Counted from the stretch's first letter, positions 34,361 to 45,303 are shown. The stretch is 64,000 nucleotides of DNA from Ctenosaura bakeri (GCA_948474755.1 CAOLHI010000246.1:248001-312000), one strand, 5' to 3'. Numbers and translations are program-made. The notes: a model not told the origin generated them from the letters alone.

Positions 34361-34505
34361 AATAGGAAGCTGCCTGGTGCAAAGGCTAGGTCCATCTAGC
34401 CTAATATTGTCAACACTGACTAGAAGTAGCTCTCCAGCAACTGGGGCAGGAATTTCCCTGCCCTGACTGGAGATACCAGGGGTTGGACCCAGGGCCCTTT
34501 TTTCC
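34361..34505 (-). mobile_element. Second type of tRNA-derived SINE, truncated
   Basis: The plus strand runs AATAGGAAGCTGCCTGG, GTCCATCTAGCC, TATTGTCAACACTGACTAG, AGCTCTCCAGCAACTGG, ending GGGGTTGGACCCAGGG. On the minus strand that end is a B-box-like GGTCCAACCCC of a tRNA-derived head. It has no Bov-B-like tail, so it belongs to a different family from the main SINE set. The A-box end is missing. Confidence 0.65.
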
Positions 34506-34603
34506 CCAGGCAAAACGTGTGTTTTCCCTTTAAGCTTTGTCTCCTCCCCAGATTAAGTATGAGATGTGTTTTCTAATGGCCCAATAGAACGCATAATTCT
34601 GAG

Positions 34604-34659
<56 letters not shown>

Positions 34660-34674
34660 CACACACACATATAT
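34604..34674. repeat. (AT)n(GT)n...(CA)n compound microsatellite
   Basis: AT repeats, then GT repeats, TATATATA, then CA repeats and ATAT. The GT and CA parts are self-complementary and can fold into a hairpin. Confidence 0.95.
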
Positions 34675-35185
34675 TTTTACTACATCTAATCACATCAGGA
34701 TGAATTTCAAGGTATTTTTAGACACAATTTGGGAGACTATGACACAGTGTACATCCGTTGACATGGGTATAGTATGTCAGCATTCGTCAAACAGAACCAT
34801 ATTAATTTCTGCAGGGGTATTTCTGAAAAAAAACTATCCACAATTCACAAGGAACATGGGATTGGTTCACACATCTACCATACAAAGAGATTGTGTAGGG
34901 AAAGATATGTGTGAAAATATGGACCCACTCTTATCCTCCTCAATGAGAAGACAATTTTTCAGTGGAAAGCACTCCATAGCCATGATAATAAAACAGCACT
35001 TGTGACCATTTGCAGTTTTTATTATTTATTTGTATATTTATTTATAGTATTAAGAAGAAAACTTGAGCACAGCTAAATTTGGATCCCACTCATTATGCTA
35101 AGATATTTCCTTATGAAAGGTGCCATGGCACTTTCCCTTGAATGACAATGGTTTTAAGTAGCTTTGATTGGTGGTGCATATATTC

Positions 35186-35260
35186 GGAAGGAAGGAAGGA
35201 AGGAAGGAAGGAAGGAAGGAAGGAAGGAAGGAAGGAAGGAAGGAAGGAAGGAAGGAAGAA
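35186..35260. repeat. (GGAA)n microsatellite
   Basis: About 18 uninterrupted GGAA units. Frames reading as repeated FLPS come from it. GGAA runs can be bound by ETS-family factors, but nothing here shows that this one is. Confidence 0.95.
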
Positions 35261-35622
35261 TGTATTACCAGAAGACTCGTCATGCTGTTGCACATATTAA
35301 TTGATCTATTACATTTACAGATCGCCTTTCTTCACTGATGGAATTCCAAGTAGCATATATTGGGCCATCAGGGTCTCTCATCTCGGTTCTGATCAGGTCC
35401 AAATCAATGTGTCTGCACTACAGGCCTTGAGACTTTGTTTTTTGTTTGTCCAGATATCAGAGATTCTTGCCTCAGTAAGTCCTATGAGCTTTGAGAATCA
35501 AGGATTAAAGGCTAATTTCAGAAAAATGCATTCCACTGAAATAAGCCATCTATTTATTTGCAACACTTATCTACTACGTCTCAGCCTGGCAGGGCCACCA
35601 AGATGACAATGTCCAACAGACT

Positions 35623-35860
35623 GTTGCTGTATTCCTTCAAGTCATTTATGATTTGTGGCAACCTTAAGGCAATCCTATCACAGGGTTTCCTTAGCAAGAT
35701 TTCTTCAGAGGGGATTTGCCTTTGCCTTCCTCTGAGGCCAAAAGAGTGTGATTTACCCAAGGTCATTCAGTGGGTTTTGAAGGCCAAGCAGGGGATGCAT
35801 ACCCTGGTGTCCAGGGTCATAGTTCAATGCTCAAACCACTGCACCACACTGGCTCTTGTG
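35623..35860 (-). mobile_element. tRNA-headed SINE, long subtype, with 9-bp target duplication
   Basis: Flanked by perfect CAACAGACT copies (35614-35622 and 35861-35869). The plus strand shows the tail first (TTCCTTCAAGTCATTTATGA), then GGCAACCTTAAGGCAATCCT, GCCTTTGCCTTCCTCTGAGG, and the head complement GCTCAAACCACTGCACCACA. Complete or nearly so. Confidence 0.92.
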
Positions 35861-35989
35861 CAACAGACTAAAACACCTTCTTAAAATTGTTTAAAAACCA
35901 AAGACAGCAAAAATATTAAAAGCTATTTTTAAAATCTATTAAAATATTTGAGATTATATAGCTTGAGTCCAGATCATCTGAAAAACCAT

Positions 35990-37250
35990 ATCTCCCAGTA
36001 TGAACCTAGACAAGTTTTAGCATCTTTAGCATCTTCAGGGGAGCATCTTTCTCTCAGTCTCACCACCATCATAGGCAAGTTTGGTGAAGGCACAGAAGAC
36101 GGCCTTCTCCGTGATTCCTCCCAGCATGTCAGTGCCGGGCGGAGGACAGGCGGAGGCAGGGGAGCTGGGTGGAGGAGCGGAGCTTTAATGCAGCCAGCAA
36201 CTAAAAGTACAGCAAACTGTCCTTAACGCAGGCAGAGCTTTTGACACAGTCCTAACAGAAATTAAGTGTTGCATCATCCAGGAAATAAAGGGCTGCAAAG
36301 AAACGAAAGGCTGGTTACTTCACCAAGGCAGGTGGAGAGGCTGGACACAGGCGCGGGCAGGAACAAGGCACGGACAGCAGGACCACGGTAAACCGACGGT
36401 TGTTGCTCCGTGCCCCTCCCTGCCTGGCGCCGGCCTCAAGTAGCCCTCTGAGTCTGGTGCCAGCCAATCCGGCGCGGCCACGCGGTTGAGGGCTTGCAGC
36501 TGTGCTGTGCCTCACAGCTGGGAGCTCTCCACCCATCGCCTCCTCTCCAACAGCCTCCGGGACCAGCAGACAGCCTCCTTGGCCTGCCGTCGCTGCTGGA
36601 AAGGAGGAGGCGAGGCGGAGACGTCAGCCTCCTCCGGATCGGGGCCGCGGGCAGAGGCCTCGGCCTCCCGCGGATCGGAGCCGCGGGCGGGAGAGGTGGA
36701 GGCCTTGGCCTCCTGCGGATCGGGGCCGCAGGTGGGCGGAGCCCCGGGAGCAGGCCCGGGACCTGCCCTCCCCAGCGAGCTGGCCTCCGCCTCCGCCCCC
36801 GCGCCCATCGGCGAGGGACCCAATCCTGCGGCCTCCCAGTAAGTAGCGCCAGGTCCGGCGGCCTCCGCGGCGCCCGAGCAGGCCCCCTCGGCCGCGGTGG
36901 CCTCCTCCGCAGCCTCCGGGCAAGGCCCGTTGGCCGCGGCGGCCTCTGCGGCACCCGAGCAGGCCCCGTCGGCCGCGGCGGCCTCCCCCGCAACCTCCTG
37001 TGGCTTCCACAGCGTCCTCTGGGGCCTCCGTCGCGGCCGCTGCCACCTCCGAGGCGGCCTCAGGGGCTCCGGTGGGCCCAGCCCAGCCCATGCCCCTGAC
37101 ACAGCATGTGGAATTCCTTCCCACAAGAAGCCAAGTCGTCCTCTCTCACACACACACCATTATCATTATATTTTAATGCATTTGTATAACCTGCTTAATG
37201 GTTTGATTAGTTTTAAACTTTTGTATCATCCATTGTTTTAATAGCATTTC
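35990..37250 (+). mobile_element. L2/CR1-type LINE 3' part, split by a solo LTR
   Basis: The left part ends GGCCTTCTCCGTGATTCCTC-CCAGCA and the right part resumes TGTGGAATTCCTTCCCAC. Joined, they read as the usual end-of-ORF2 block seen in this LINE type. The right part continues into an AT-rich 3' UTR (ATTATATTTTAATGC...TAATGGTTTGATTAG). The interruption is 36127-37101. Confidence 0.7.
36127..37101 (-). mobile_element. GC-rich solo LTR with 5-bp target duplication
   Basis: Termini TGTCAG...CTGACA, flanked by CAGCA on both sides (36122-36126 and 37102-37106): the structure of an LTR retroelement insertion, 975 bp. One LTR alone implies recombination between two LTRs with loss of the internal genes. 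Minus orientation is inferred because ATTAAA lies about 60 bases from that strand's 3' end (near 36189). About 36430-37090 is a CpG island built from repeats of GGCCGCGGCGGCCTC type, presumably U3. Frames up to 213 codons on both strands are rich in A, P, G and R and reflect composition, not protein. Confidence 0.85.
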
Positions 37251-38499
37251 AGTCCACTTCATCAGATGCATGGAGTAAAGTCTCTGTGGACAAACATAGA
37301 TACAAGAGAAAGAGTGCTGTGAAATATGCTAATAAATTTCATCTTATCAGCTGTAAAAAAATAGCTTATAAAGGTAATTTATTAAAGCAGTAGTTTACAA
37401 AAACTTCTGCCAGAAAAAACCAGTTGTCTCAAAGGAGCTATTGACTTCCACTGTTCCTTGTTATGCTAAAATAGACTAATACAGCTATCTCTTTGAAGGT
37501 AAGTTCAAGCAGGTAGAGCAGCCAAACTTGGTTTAAAGGCCATGTCTTTGCTGGCTGTTTCAGGATGCAGTCTTGTTGCACTCTTGTTGTTATGCCTGTA
37601 TACCTTCATTTCCAACTTATGGCCCACTTACACAGAATTAAATGCCATTGAGCAGAAGGGGGCTTTCTACAGAAGACAGACACAGAGGACCACATTACCA
37701 ATAACATGTGTTGTTGTTGCTGCTGCTGCTGAGGGTTTGATTTTGTATGAAGGGTTTGTTTTTGTTTTTTTGTTTTTTTGCCACAGTTGTCAAATGTCTT
37801 GGGATGGTTTCGCTTTTCTTCCCACATGAACAGCAATGTGTGACCAGTGGAGCAACATCTGCAAATGTATGAGTCAACCTAGAAACGAACACCATCCCTT
37901 GTGTAATCAATGTAATGCAGCCAAAAATATTCCTCTCTAATTAGATATTAGGCACCCCGAAAGTCAGAAATGGAGTACCACCAAGGAAAGGAAGGCTGCC
38001 ACTGTGTTCCCAAAGATGTAGCACCATAAATATGTAGCAACTTAGGTATGGATAGTATCATATGAAGGAAATTAATATGTAGCATTTAGATGTGCCACAT
38101 CCTGGGATGGGACAGAGTTGATACTAACATGTTTACTGTAAGGTAAATGTGTGAGTGAGTGATTTCTCTGTGTAGCTGGTTAATAATGCAGAGTGGGTAT
38201 GACTGTCAGTGTGTTGGCTGACCTATTTAGAGTCTTCCAATGGAACTTGCAAGCTTGACTCACAGAAGAGGAGAATTTTCCTTTACACTGCAAGTGGTAA
38301 AGCGAGCAATTAAGCATTCCTGTGACTCTTCAAGGTTATCAGATATTATTTTAATACAGGGCAGAAGAAACCAGGGCTCAGGCAGAACAGGAGATAGTTT
38401 TTCTGCAAAACTTTTCACCCCTTGCTCAGTAGTTGAGGAGCTAGGTTGAAAGGGGATGAAGTTGCTCACAGCACAGTAGGACAAAACCATGATCATGAT

Positions 38500-38548
38500 C
38501 TCACTCTCACTCTCACTTTCACTCTGACACACACACACACACACACAC
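38500..38548. repeat. (CACTCT)n/(CA)n microsatellite
   Basis: CACTCT hexamer copies followed by ten or more CA repeats. Confidence 0.9.
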
Positions 38549-38689
38549 CAATGTTTTTTGCCCACGTAGTATTTAGGTATGGTTTCAGGTGTGGTAATGT
38601 TGCTCCCACATTTTGCCTGTCTTCTTCTTGTCTTCTTCCCCCTCTCCTTCTTCTTCATACTTCTTTCAAATATTCTTCCTAGAAATAGG

Positions 38690-39200
38690 TGTCATGCCTT
38701 GCCATAGAGATCCTGACAGAGAGGAGCAGGATTCTGAATCTGAGGCAGAAATTTCCCCAGAGGCTTGCTCGGTGGAAGATAACAAACAGCAAGGGCCTGG
38801 GCAGGGAGAACAAATATCAGAAGATGAGGCAACACAGACTCTTACTGTGCCAGACAGATGACACCAGAAAGAGGGCTTTGCCACTCAGATCATTTAAATA
38901 ACAAGCAAGCCCTAATGAGGGAATACCTGTGGCAACATCATTAGTAAGATAAAAGGCATCCTGATGGCCCTTCCCTTTCAGGGTCAGCAACTGATATTCC
39001 CGGTGGTTGAAGCCCTGTGCTGCGTTCTCTGGACACCTATCTTGGACCTTTGCTTGTTTGACGACGACTTGGATTTGCCTTGTGGATTTGTTTGCTTTGG
39101 AACTTGAGCTTTGTTAGGATTGCCACTGCTCTTGCCTTTGTGGGTAAGCTCTGCTGCTTGCTTATTGACTACCTGGTCTGCCTGGTCTGCCTTAGACACA
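38690..39200 (+). mobile_element. Probable solo LTR
   Basis: Begins TGTCATGCC and ends CCTTAGACACA. The flanks are ATAGG (38685-38689) and ATAGA (39201-39205), a 5-bp duplication with one mismatch. A TATA-like AAGATAAAAGG sits at about 38946. No primer site or gag follows. The 82-codon acidic frame in the left part is not recognised. A palindromic MITE begins exactly at the right flank, so the right end is less certain. Confidence 0.5.
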
Positions 39201-39204
39201 ATAG

Positions 39205-39374
39205 ACCATTTCTGCACTAGACTATTATAGTGCTATTATTCCACTTTCAACATCCTGTGGAATCCTGGGGTTTGCAGTTTAGGGAGGGGCCCCTCCCTAA
39301 ACTGCAAACCCTAGGATTCCACAGGATGTTGAAAGTGGAATAATAGCACTATAATAGTCTAGTGTGGAAACAGC
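39205..39374. mobile_element. Nearly perfect palindromic MITE
   Basis: Same family as 4645. The two halves (about 39207-39288 and 39291-39372) are almost exact reverse complements meeting at GGGAGGGGCCCCTCCC with no loop, giving a potential stem of about 80 bp. Ends ACCATTTCTGC and GTGGAAACAGC. The 5-bp flanks do not match well (AATAG, CTCAG). The usual central spacer is missing. Confidence 0.85.
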
Positions 39375-39534
39375 CTCAGCTAAATAGCTATATAAGCCAG
39401 TTCAATTGCATAATTATTTGACTGGGGGAAAGCAAAAATCCTTGTCCTTTCTCTGAACTAGCTTTGCTTGATTTCTCTGATGTCATCACATAGCTAAATT
39501 TCATTGGTTTATGATGTAATATAGGCCCTTTCCA

Positions 39535-39999
39535 CACGTGAAGGAAAAAACGTCCTGAGACGTCCTGAAACGGAGCTTACCTCAAACCGTCGCCACATGG
39601 AGCAGCGTGTTTTCGCTGCTCTACACTCCTCAGTGTCCCGCGGTGTCCTGCGGTGCCCAAAATGGCAGCTTACGACTGGCGGAGGCTCTCCACCAACTGG
39701 AGAAGCTCGCCAGCCGGAAAGCCTGCCCCCGGCAGATCTGCAGGCATGCCCTTGCGCACGCCTGAAAATCCACACCGGGTGCTGTGACGGGGCTGCACGG
39801 GGCTGCACGATCGTTCTTTTTAAAAACCACATGAAAAGTGGTTTTTAAAAAGCACGTGGCGCCGCCACTTCCGGTCGCCCTAGCACGGATTGGGGTGTGG
39901 AATTACACTAAAGTAATCCACCCCAATCCATTTTACGGTGTAGACGACCTCTGTCAGAGGTCACGCTACACCATTTTAATACCCCCGTGTGGAAAGGGC
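39535..39999. mobile_element. Non-autonomous DNA transposon (GCC/GGC-ended, family 2)
   Basis: Begins GCCCTTTCCACACGTG and ends CCGTGTGGAAAGGGC. Collinear with 52997-53471 over its whole length. Shared blocks: TCGCCACATGGAGCAGCG, CTCCACCAACTGGAGAAGC, AAACCACATGAAAAGTGGTT and AATCCACCCCAATCCATTTT. The CAUG-centred AAAAACCACATGAAAAGTGGTTTTT is an internal hairpin. The flanks (TATAG, CTTAT) do not match. No transposase frame. Confidence 0.85.
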
Positions 40000-40144
40000 C
40001 TTATTTTAAAAAGACCATCTGGGGCAAGAGAATAGTTGTACATCTTCATCTAATCAGGTCTATGATGATGTGAAAGGCAAGCACTGAGGGCAGAAGATTG
40101 TAGAGTGCTGACTGCTCCAAATGTCCCATTTCATGTCGAAGGGG

Positions 40145-40225
40145 GAAGAAGAAGAAGAAGAAGAAGAAGAAGAAGAAGAAGAAGAAGAAGAAGAAGAAGA
40201 AGAAGAAGAAGAAGAAGCAGAAGAA
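40145..40225. repeat. (GAA)n microsatellite
   Basis: About 26 GAA units, interrupted near the right end by GCA. Long GAA/TTC tracts can form triplex DNA. The minus frames with runs of F or S are products of this repeat. Confidence 0.97.
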
Positions 40226-41122
40226 ATTTGAATGCTCTTCCAAAAATAAATTGACTTTTCACTTCCTAGTACCACTGTTCATACTCCTATACCACTTTTC
40301 ATACTACAGAGTTGTTTCACTCAATCACTTTCTTGGCACAACCCATAGATATGCACTGGCACAGATTTTGGTGTATCAGGATGCAAGCTTTCTTTTCCTA
40401 GAGCCACCAGTGGTGATGAAGGGAATAAAACAGATAATTGGTGCTACCAGAGGATCAAATCTAGGGCAAGAGAAATATGAGACCATACAGTGGGCATTCA
40501 GTATCAGTTGAACAGCAAACATTTACTGACAGTATGGATGTGTTTCACGCATTCGAAATAGTGTTGTTTCCATTTAATTCCTATTTAAACTACAGCTGCA
40601 ATTAGAACTACTGATTTATACCTCACTATGAAATAAAACATGACTTTGGATTAGCTGACTACCTTCCAACAGCATGATTCTATTTTTATTTTGAATTACA
40701 TCTCATTGATTTCAGTGGGATAGACTTCCAGATGTACAAAGGGTTTCATAGAATCATAGAGCTGGAAGAGATGACAAGAGTCATCCAGTCCAGTTCAGAA
40801 ATACACCATCAAAAGCATTCCCAACAGATGGCCATCCAGCCTCTGTTTAAAAAGCTCCAAAGAAAGAGATTCCACTACCCTCCAAGGCAGCATATTCCAC
40901 TCTCAAGCTACCCTTACCATCCAAAAATTCTTCCTAATGTTTATGTGAATTTTTTTCCCTGAAGTATGAATCCATTGCTCCATGTCTAGTCTCTGGAGTA
41001 TTAGAAAACAAGTTTGCTCCATCTTCCGTATGACATCTCCTCAAATATTTAAACATAGCTATCATGTCACCTCTTAACATTATCTTTTCCAGACTAAATG
41101 TCCCAGATCCCAAAGCTGCTCC

Positions 41123-41365
41123 TCATAGAGAAGGATTTTGAGGCCTTTTACCATTTTGGTCTCCCGCCTCTGGGACATGTTCCAACTTGTCAATACCCTT
41201 TTTGAACTGTGGTGCCCGGAACTGGGCACAGTATCCCTGGTGGGGTCTGACCAAAGCAGAATAGAGTGGTACTATTATTTCCCTTGACCTAGACACTATA
41301 TTCCTATTGAGGTAGCCTAGAATTGCATTGGCTTTTTTAGCTGCCACATCACACTGCTGACTCAT
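41123..41365 (-). pseudogene. CR1 ORF2 reverse-transcriptase C-terminal fragment
   Basis: The 80-codon frame includes KKANAILGYLNRNI, SREIIVPLYSALVRPH and APQFKKGIDKLEHV, the well-conserved C-terminal region of vertebrate CR1 ORF2 proteins. It is intact over about 60 residues, then diverges at a probable frameshift. A fossil copy with no start, endonuclease or catalytic domain. Confidence 0.85.
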
Positions 41366-41395
41366 GTTCAGCTTGTGGCCTACTGAGACTCATAG

Positions 41396-41805
41396 GTCAT
41401 TTCCACATGGCATCGCTAAAATGTGGTAGCTACTGGTTCTATTCATTTCAGGGGCAGCGGTTCCACACAACATCATAGTGATCCAGTAGCCAACCCATCT
41501 AAAAGCAGTAGCAACGATACATTATTTAAACTATGGAAAAAATCCATTTTGTGCTGCCTCATCCGCATATATCCTGCATGCTGCTTCAATGTGGAAAAGT
41601 TAAATGTGCTTTACTGTGCATTAAGAAAATGGCGGTACTGGTAGGAGGCCAATCAGGGCTGGGGGGTGCAAAATGCAGATGAGACACTCCACTTCAATTC
41701 GCATTAACGCTGAGAGGTGTAGAACATGGCACCGCTACTGCGTTTCAAGAGAATCTGCCTTAACTAGGGAAAAGATCCGTTTATGGCATCTCGTGCAAAA
41801 AGGGC
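41396..41805. mobile_element. Non-autonomous DNA transposon (GCC/GGC-ended, family 3) in CR1
   Basis: Begins GTCATTTCCACATGG and ends GTGCAAAAAGGGC. Flanks CATAG (41391-41395) and CTTAG (41806-41810), one mismatch. The 410-bp interior is unlike families 1 and 2. CR1 sequence on both sides fixes the boundaries independently. Confidence 0.82.
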
Positions 41806-42387
41806 CTTAGATCCCTTTCACATGTACTGTTTTGTAGCTATCTGTTTTCATGAGGGCCATAAAAACCAAATTCAAAATATATGTGCATTGCAATACACAT
41901 ATAGTTCACCACAGGTATTTCAAAGGCAGGTTTTCCTTTCAAAGTACTCACAAGAAATAAATGAGAAAAAGTAGGTTCCCACTTGAGAATATTTTGTGAG
42001 AGAAAGCTATGGACCCATATTCTTTATAGCAAATAAAGCATTCATGCAATTTGTACATAGGAATCTACATCCCAGTGCAAAAATGTCTTGTGAGAACAGA
42101 CACCTGACAAGTTTGCACAGTCTACACTCTGACATGAATTCACCTGATCCACACCTGATTTGTATCACCTGATGTATAGAGCATGCATTTCCAGCTCTGT
42201 ATATTGTTGGAAACTAAGCCTGAATCTTGCATTGCAATGACATAACTGCTCTGAAGTACCATGCTAATGAGTTTTATCTCTCCCATATATGTTCAAGGTA
42301 CATGTTTACCCTGGATTTTGACTTCAGCTTAGAAAGTGTTTGTCTCAACACTCCACCCCATCTCAGCCCCAAGATTTGTATATTGAG

Positions 42388-42914
42388 GCCCTTTCCACAC
42401 AAGGCAGTTAAAACAGGCCAAGGAGTCTTGGCACGGAGGCCATCCACACCTTGGATCAGACTAGGTGAGGACTATTTAACTTAGTTCCACACCTTAGTCT
42501 GATCCAACCCGCCCCAAGTGGTCCTCCAGCACACTAAGTAAAGTCCGGAAAAATCGGGTCTTTACATTTTCTGGAATGCGCCATTGCGTTCCTACTTGCC
42601 TGTGCAGATGCACTGGCTCGCACCAATGCGAACCTGCGATCAGTGGAGTGTGGGCTGTGGGCATGGCCAGCATCAGCAGTTGGTCCACTCCCACAAAGAC
42701 ACCAGAAGCTGCCATTTTGAGCTGGAAGCCACAGGAAGCTGCCATTTTGAGCCGGAGCAGTGTGGATCTACAGACCTCACACTGCTTCGGTTCACCCTGC
42801 ATTAATGGAGGAGCCCTGAGGAAGGGCTCAAGGGAAAGTGTGCGTTACTTCGGACCCAAGAAGAGCCGGTAAGTAACGGCACGGAGCAATTCACTCACCT
42901 CGTGCGGAAAGGAC
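42388..42914. mobile_element. Non-autonomous DNA transposon (GCC/GGC-ended, family 1)
   Basis: Begins GCCCTTTCCACACAAGG and ends GTGCGGAAAGGAC. Flanks TTGAG (42383-42387) and CTGAG (42915-42919), one mismatch. Collinear with 11389-11887. It has an internal direct repeat of GGAAGCTGCCATTTTGAGC-type sequence (about 42706-42755) that the other copies lack. Confidence 0.83.
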
Positions 42915-43179
42915 CTGAGACATATTCTTGAAATAAACTTCATACAGACATATGATATACAGAGACAAAATATTCAAGAGCTTTTCTTTTCTTTTCTTTT
43001 CCTTTTTGTAGCAGCTTTGTAGCTCACTTCATACTTGCTGGCGATTTACACATTTTTATAACTGGGTTCATCCTCCACAAGGTTGGGATGGGGGAGTACC
43101 ATGGAATTGACCCAAAGATTGTAAAGCTTTTGCGTAATACAGGTTTGTTATCACTAGGTTCAGAGCAGTTAACGTTTGA

Positions 43180-43620
43180 CTCCTCCTCCAGCAGCAGGAC
43201 ATCTGATTAGAGAAATATCGCAGTAAATACTAAATGACTCAATTGCTTTATTGGCTGCGCTATTATGCACACAAACATTGGCTGATTCAGCATTCTAGAA
43301 TTCAGGGGAAAGATGAAAGAACTGCAAATATAGACAACTTTTGTAATAAAATGAAGCATTTTATGTGACATAGCAAACAGCATTTTAGGTCCAATCCAAA
43401 TAGAAATTGATTATATTGTTTGCCATGTTTCAATTATTGCTTTCTCTATGCACATAAGAAAATTAAGCATCATCACAATCACTGGATTTACTAAGACACC
43501 AAGCACAGTATCAATTACAACCTTGCAATTCTATGGCTTCTGAAATTTCACTAAGAATATTTGCAAGCATCTACCAGAATTGCTTATCAGTTTTCACGAT
43601 TTTTTTTTGTGCTGATGGAA
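43180..43620. other. Unique AT-rich block, possible conserved non-coding DNA
   Basis: No repeat or frame recognised. The sequence is well mixed, AT-rich and free of simple repeats, a texture often seen in conserved non-coding elements. This is only a guess and needs cross-species alignment. Confidence 0.25.
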
Positions 43621-44711
43621 TGTAAAAATTTTATTAGCAAAGCAGACCAAGTGCCTCGTAGACTACAAAAGCCCTTCATGTAGGTTCTTCTGGTTTGTCT
43701 GCACCAGTTAATTGTAGGTCCAGCAACAATAGCTGGGGTTTATGTTTTGTGAGAATGAGCACAGATCACATTTTACTGGAATGGAAAAGGTCATGACTTT
43801 ACCCCTCAGCTAGGCATGGCCTGCTTGCCTACACCACCATGATCTTTAAGCACCCAACAACAGGTATGTTGGGTACACAGGTTTCATCTAACCCAAACTG
43901 GATCCAATCCTGAATCTAAACCCAAGCAATATTGTGACAATTACTAGTAGCAGTGTGGAACCACTAATGAAATAACGCTATACAAAAGCTCAAACACACA
44001 TGGGGCAGGGGTGGCGGTAATAATGCTCTTAAAGTTGACTGACTTTTGGCATAGTGGGGAAAGCATTTTATATGGGAATAGACCTGAAGAAAGCCTTCAT
44101 TTCCCCCTGAGTACCAACTCCTGCCAGCCAACCAACTTCTCTCTGATTGGGTGGCCTTCCAGCTCCACACTGAAGCCATATGGGTTCTTGGGAAAGAGAA
44201 TCAGCAGCAGTGTGTGGAATATGGCACCTGTCTTCACTTCATCTGCAGCTATTATCCAGAAATTGGTATTCTCAGTGAGTCAGGAAACACACTTTTTATC
44301 TTATGCGCAAAATACAAAGAAGGGAGCTAGTGAACCTGCTGAATTTCTGTTTCTTCTGCAATTGTTAAGCTCTTCCTCTTCCCAATCCATATAAATCTTG
44401 GAGCTGAGATGGGATGGAGTATTGAGACAAATGCTTTCTAAACTGTAGTCAAAATCTGACATGTAGTGGATCACTGAGACAAAAGTACTTTCTTCCCCTT
44501 CCTCCTTCACAAAAACCTATTTAGGAGTGTTTCCTGGCCCTCTGTGGCAGGTTTTGGGTGCACACGGCAGACTTCAGGGGAATGGGATTACCCACATATA
44601 CACACACTCATATACACACCAGTTCTGTTAACAAAAGCAGTTTTATCATCCCATTGATTTCTCAAAACTGTTTTCTCTTAGTGGTTTTTCATAGGCAACA
44701 TCAGTATGATT

Positions 44712-44803
44712 GCAATCCTACATACCCTAACCTGGAAGTGTGTCCCACCGAACATAATGGGACTTTCCTCTGAGTGGACATGTGTAGAGCTGGGTTGTAA
44801 ATC
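44712..44803. mobile_element. Short foldback repeat
   Basis: GCAATCCTACATACCC at the left pairs imperfectly with ACATGTGTAGAGCTGGGTTG at the right. The centre reads GTCCCACCGAACATAATGGGAC, also nearly self-complementary. About 90 bp. A recognisable dispersed palindrome type in reptile genomes. Confidence 0.55.
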
Positions 44804-45119
44804 AACAAAGGACATGGACTCAATTTACCCAGTAAATGTGCTATGTAACACGTAAGTTCAGCAGGGCTCTCGATGGTTTGAATGCCTTTTAAAATTGCTC
44901 TCGACCTCCATGCCCCTCCAGTTGATCAATGCATTTTGTAAACACTGCACAATATGTCCAGCAGCCAGTTGCAAAAGAGGTTGGGGACCTTTTGCATCTG
45001 GTCACTGTTAATTCACCTATATAAGAACTGAGTGAAAATATCAGTGGTTAGGAAATCACCAAGAGCTGCAGCTGAGGGTGGTGCTGAACTAACAACTGCC
45101 ATCTTTTTGTCTGACTCAG

Positions 45120-45298
45120 GCTATTTCCACACTAGACTGTTAAAGTGCTATTATTCCACTTTCAACATCCTATGGAATCCTGGAGTTTGCAGTTTTGGGA
45201 GGGGCCTTTGAGGTCCCTTCCTAAACTACAAACCCCAGGATTCCATAGGCTGTTGAAGATGGAATAATAGCACTATAACAGACCAGTGCAGAAATGAC
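45120..45298. mobile_element. Palindromic MITE (family of 4645)
   Basis: Begins GCTATTTCCACACTAGAC and ends GTGCAGAAATGAC. Perfect CTCAG duplication (45115-45119 and 45299-45303). The arms share AGTGCTATTATTCCACTTTC and its complement. Confidence 0.9.
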
Positions 45299-45303
45299 CT
45301 CAG

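Larger units (their letters stand above)
40746..41845 (-). mobile_element. CR1 LINE, 3' part, split by a DNA element
   Basis: The minus-strand 3' end is at 40746, where the plus strand reads CATAGAATCATAGAGCTGG, the complement of the CR1 ATTCTATG-type terminus. Upstream lie the 3' UTR and coding remnant (41123-41390). The LINE stops at a DNA element (41396-41805) and resumes at about 41811 (ATCCCTTTCACATGTACTG), consistent with the expected CR1 continuation. 5'-truncated. Confidence 0.88.

Noticed and set aside
35098..35295. Frame with repeated FLPS
   Set aside because: Translation of a (GGAA)n microsatellite.
36436..37153. Open frames of 166-213 codons on both strands
   Set aside because: They lie inside a solo LTR with clear TG...CA ends and duplications. 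They are open on several frames of both strands because of GC richness, and read as low-complexity A/P/G/R.
38613..38861. Acidic 82-codon frame (rich in E, Q and S)
   Set aside because: It lies in a probable LTR, has no recognised domain, and its start lies in a CT-rich tract. A host exon cannot be excluded but nothing supports one.
39597..39848. Possible small coding genes in 39535-39999 and 52997-53471
   Set aside because: The two copies of the element do not keep the same frame or stop positions, and the frames overlap on both strands.
40046..40275. Frames with long runs of F or S
   Set aside because: Translation of a (GAA)n microsatellite.
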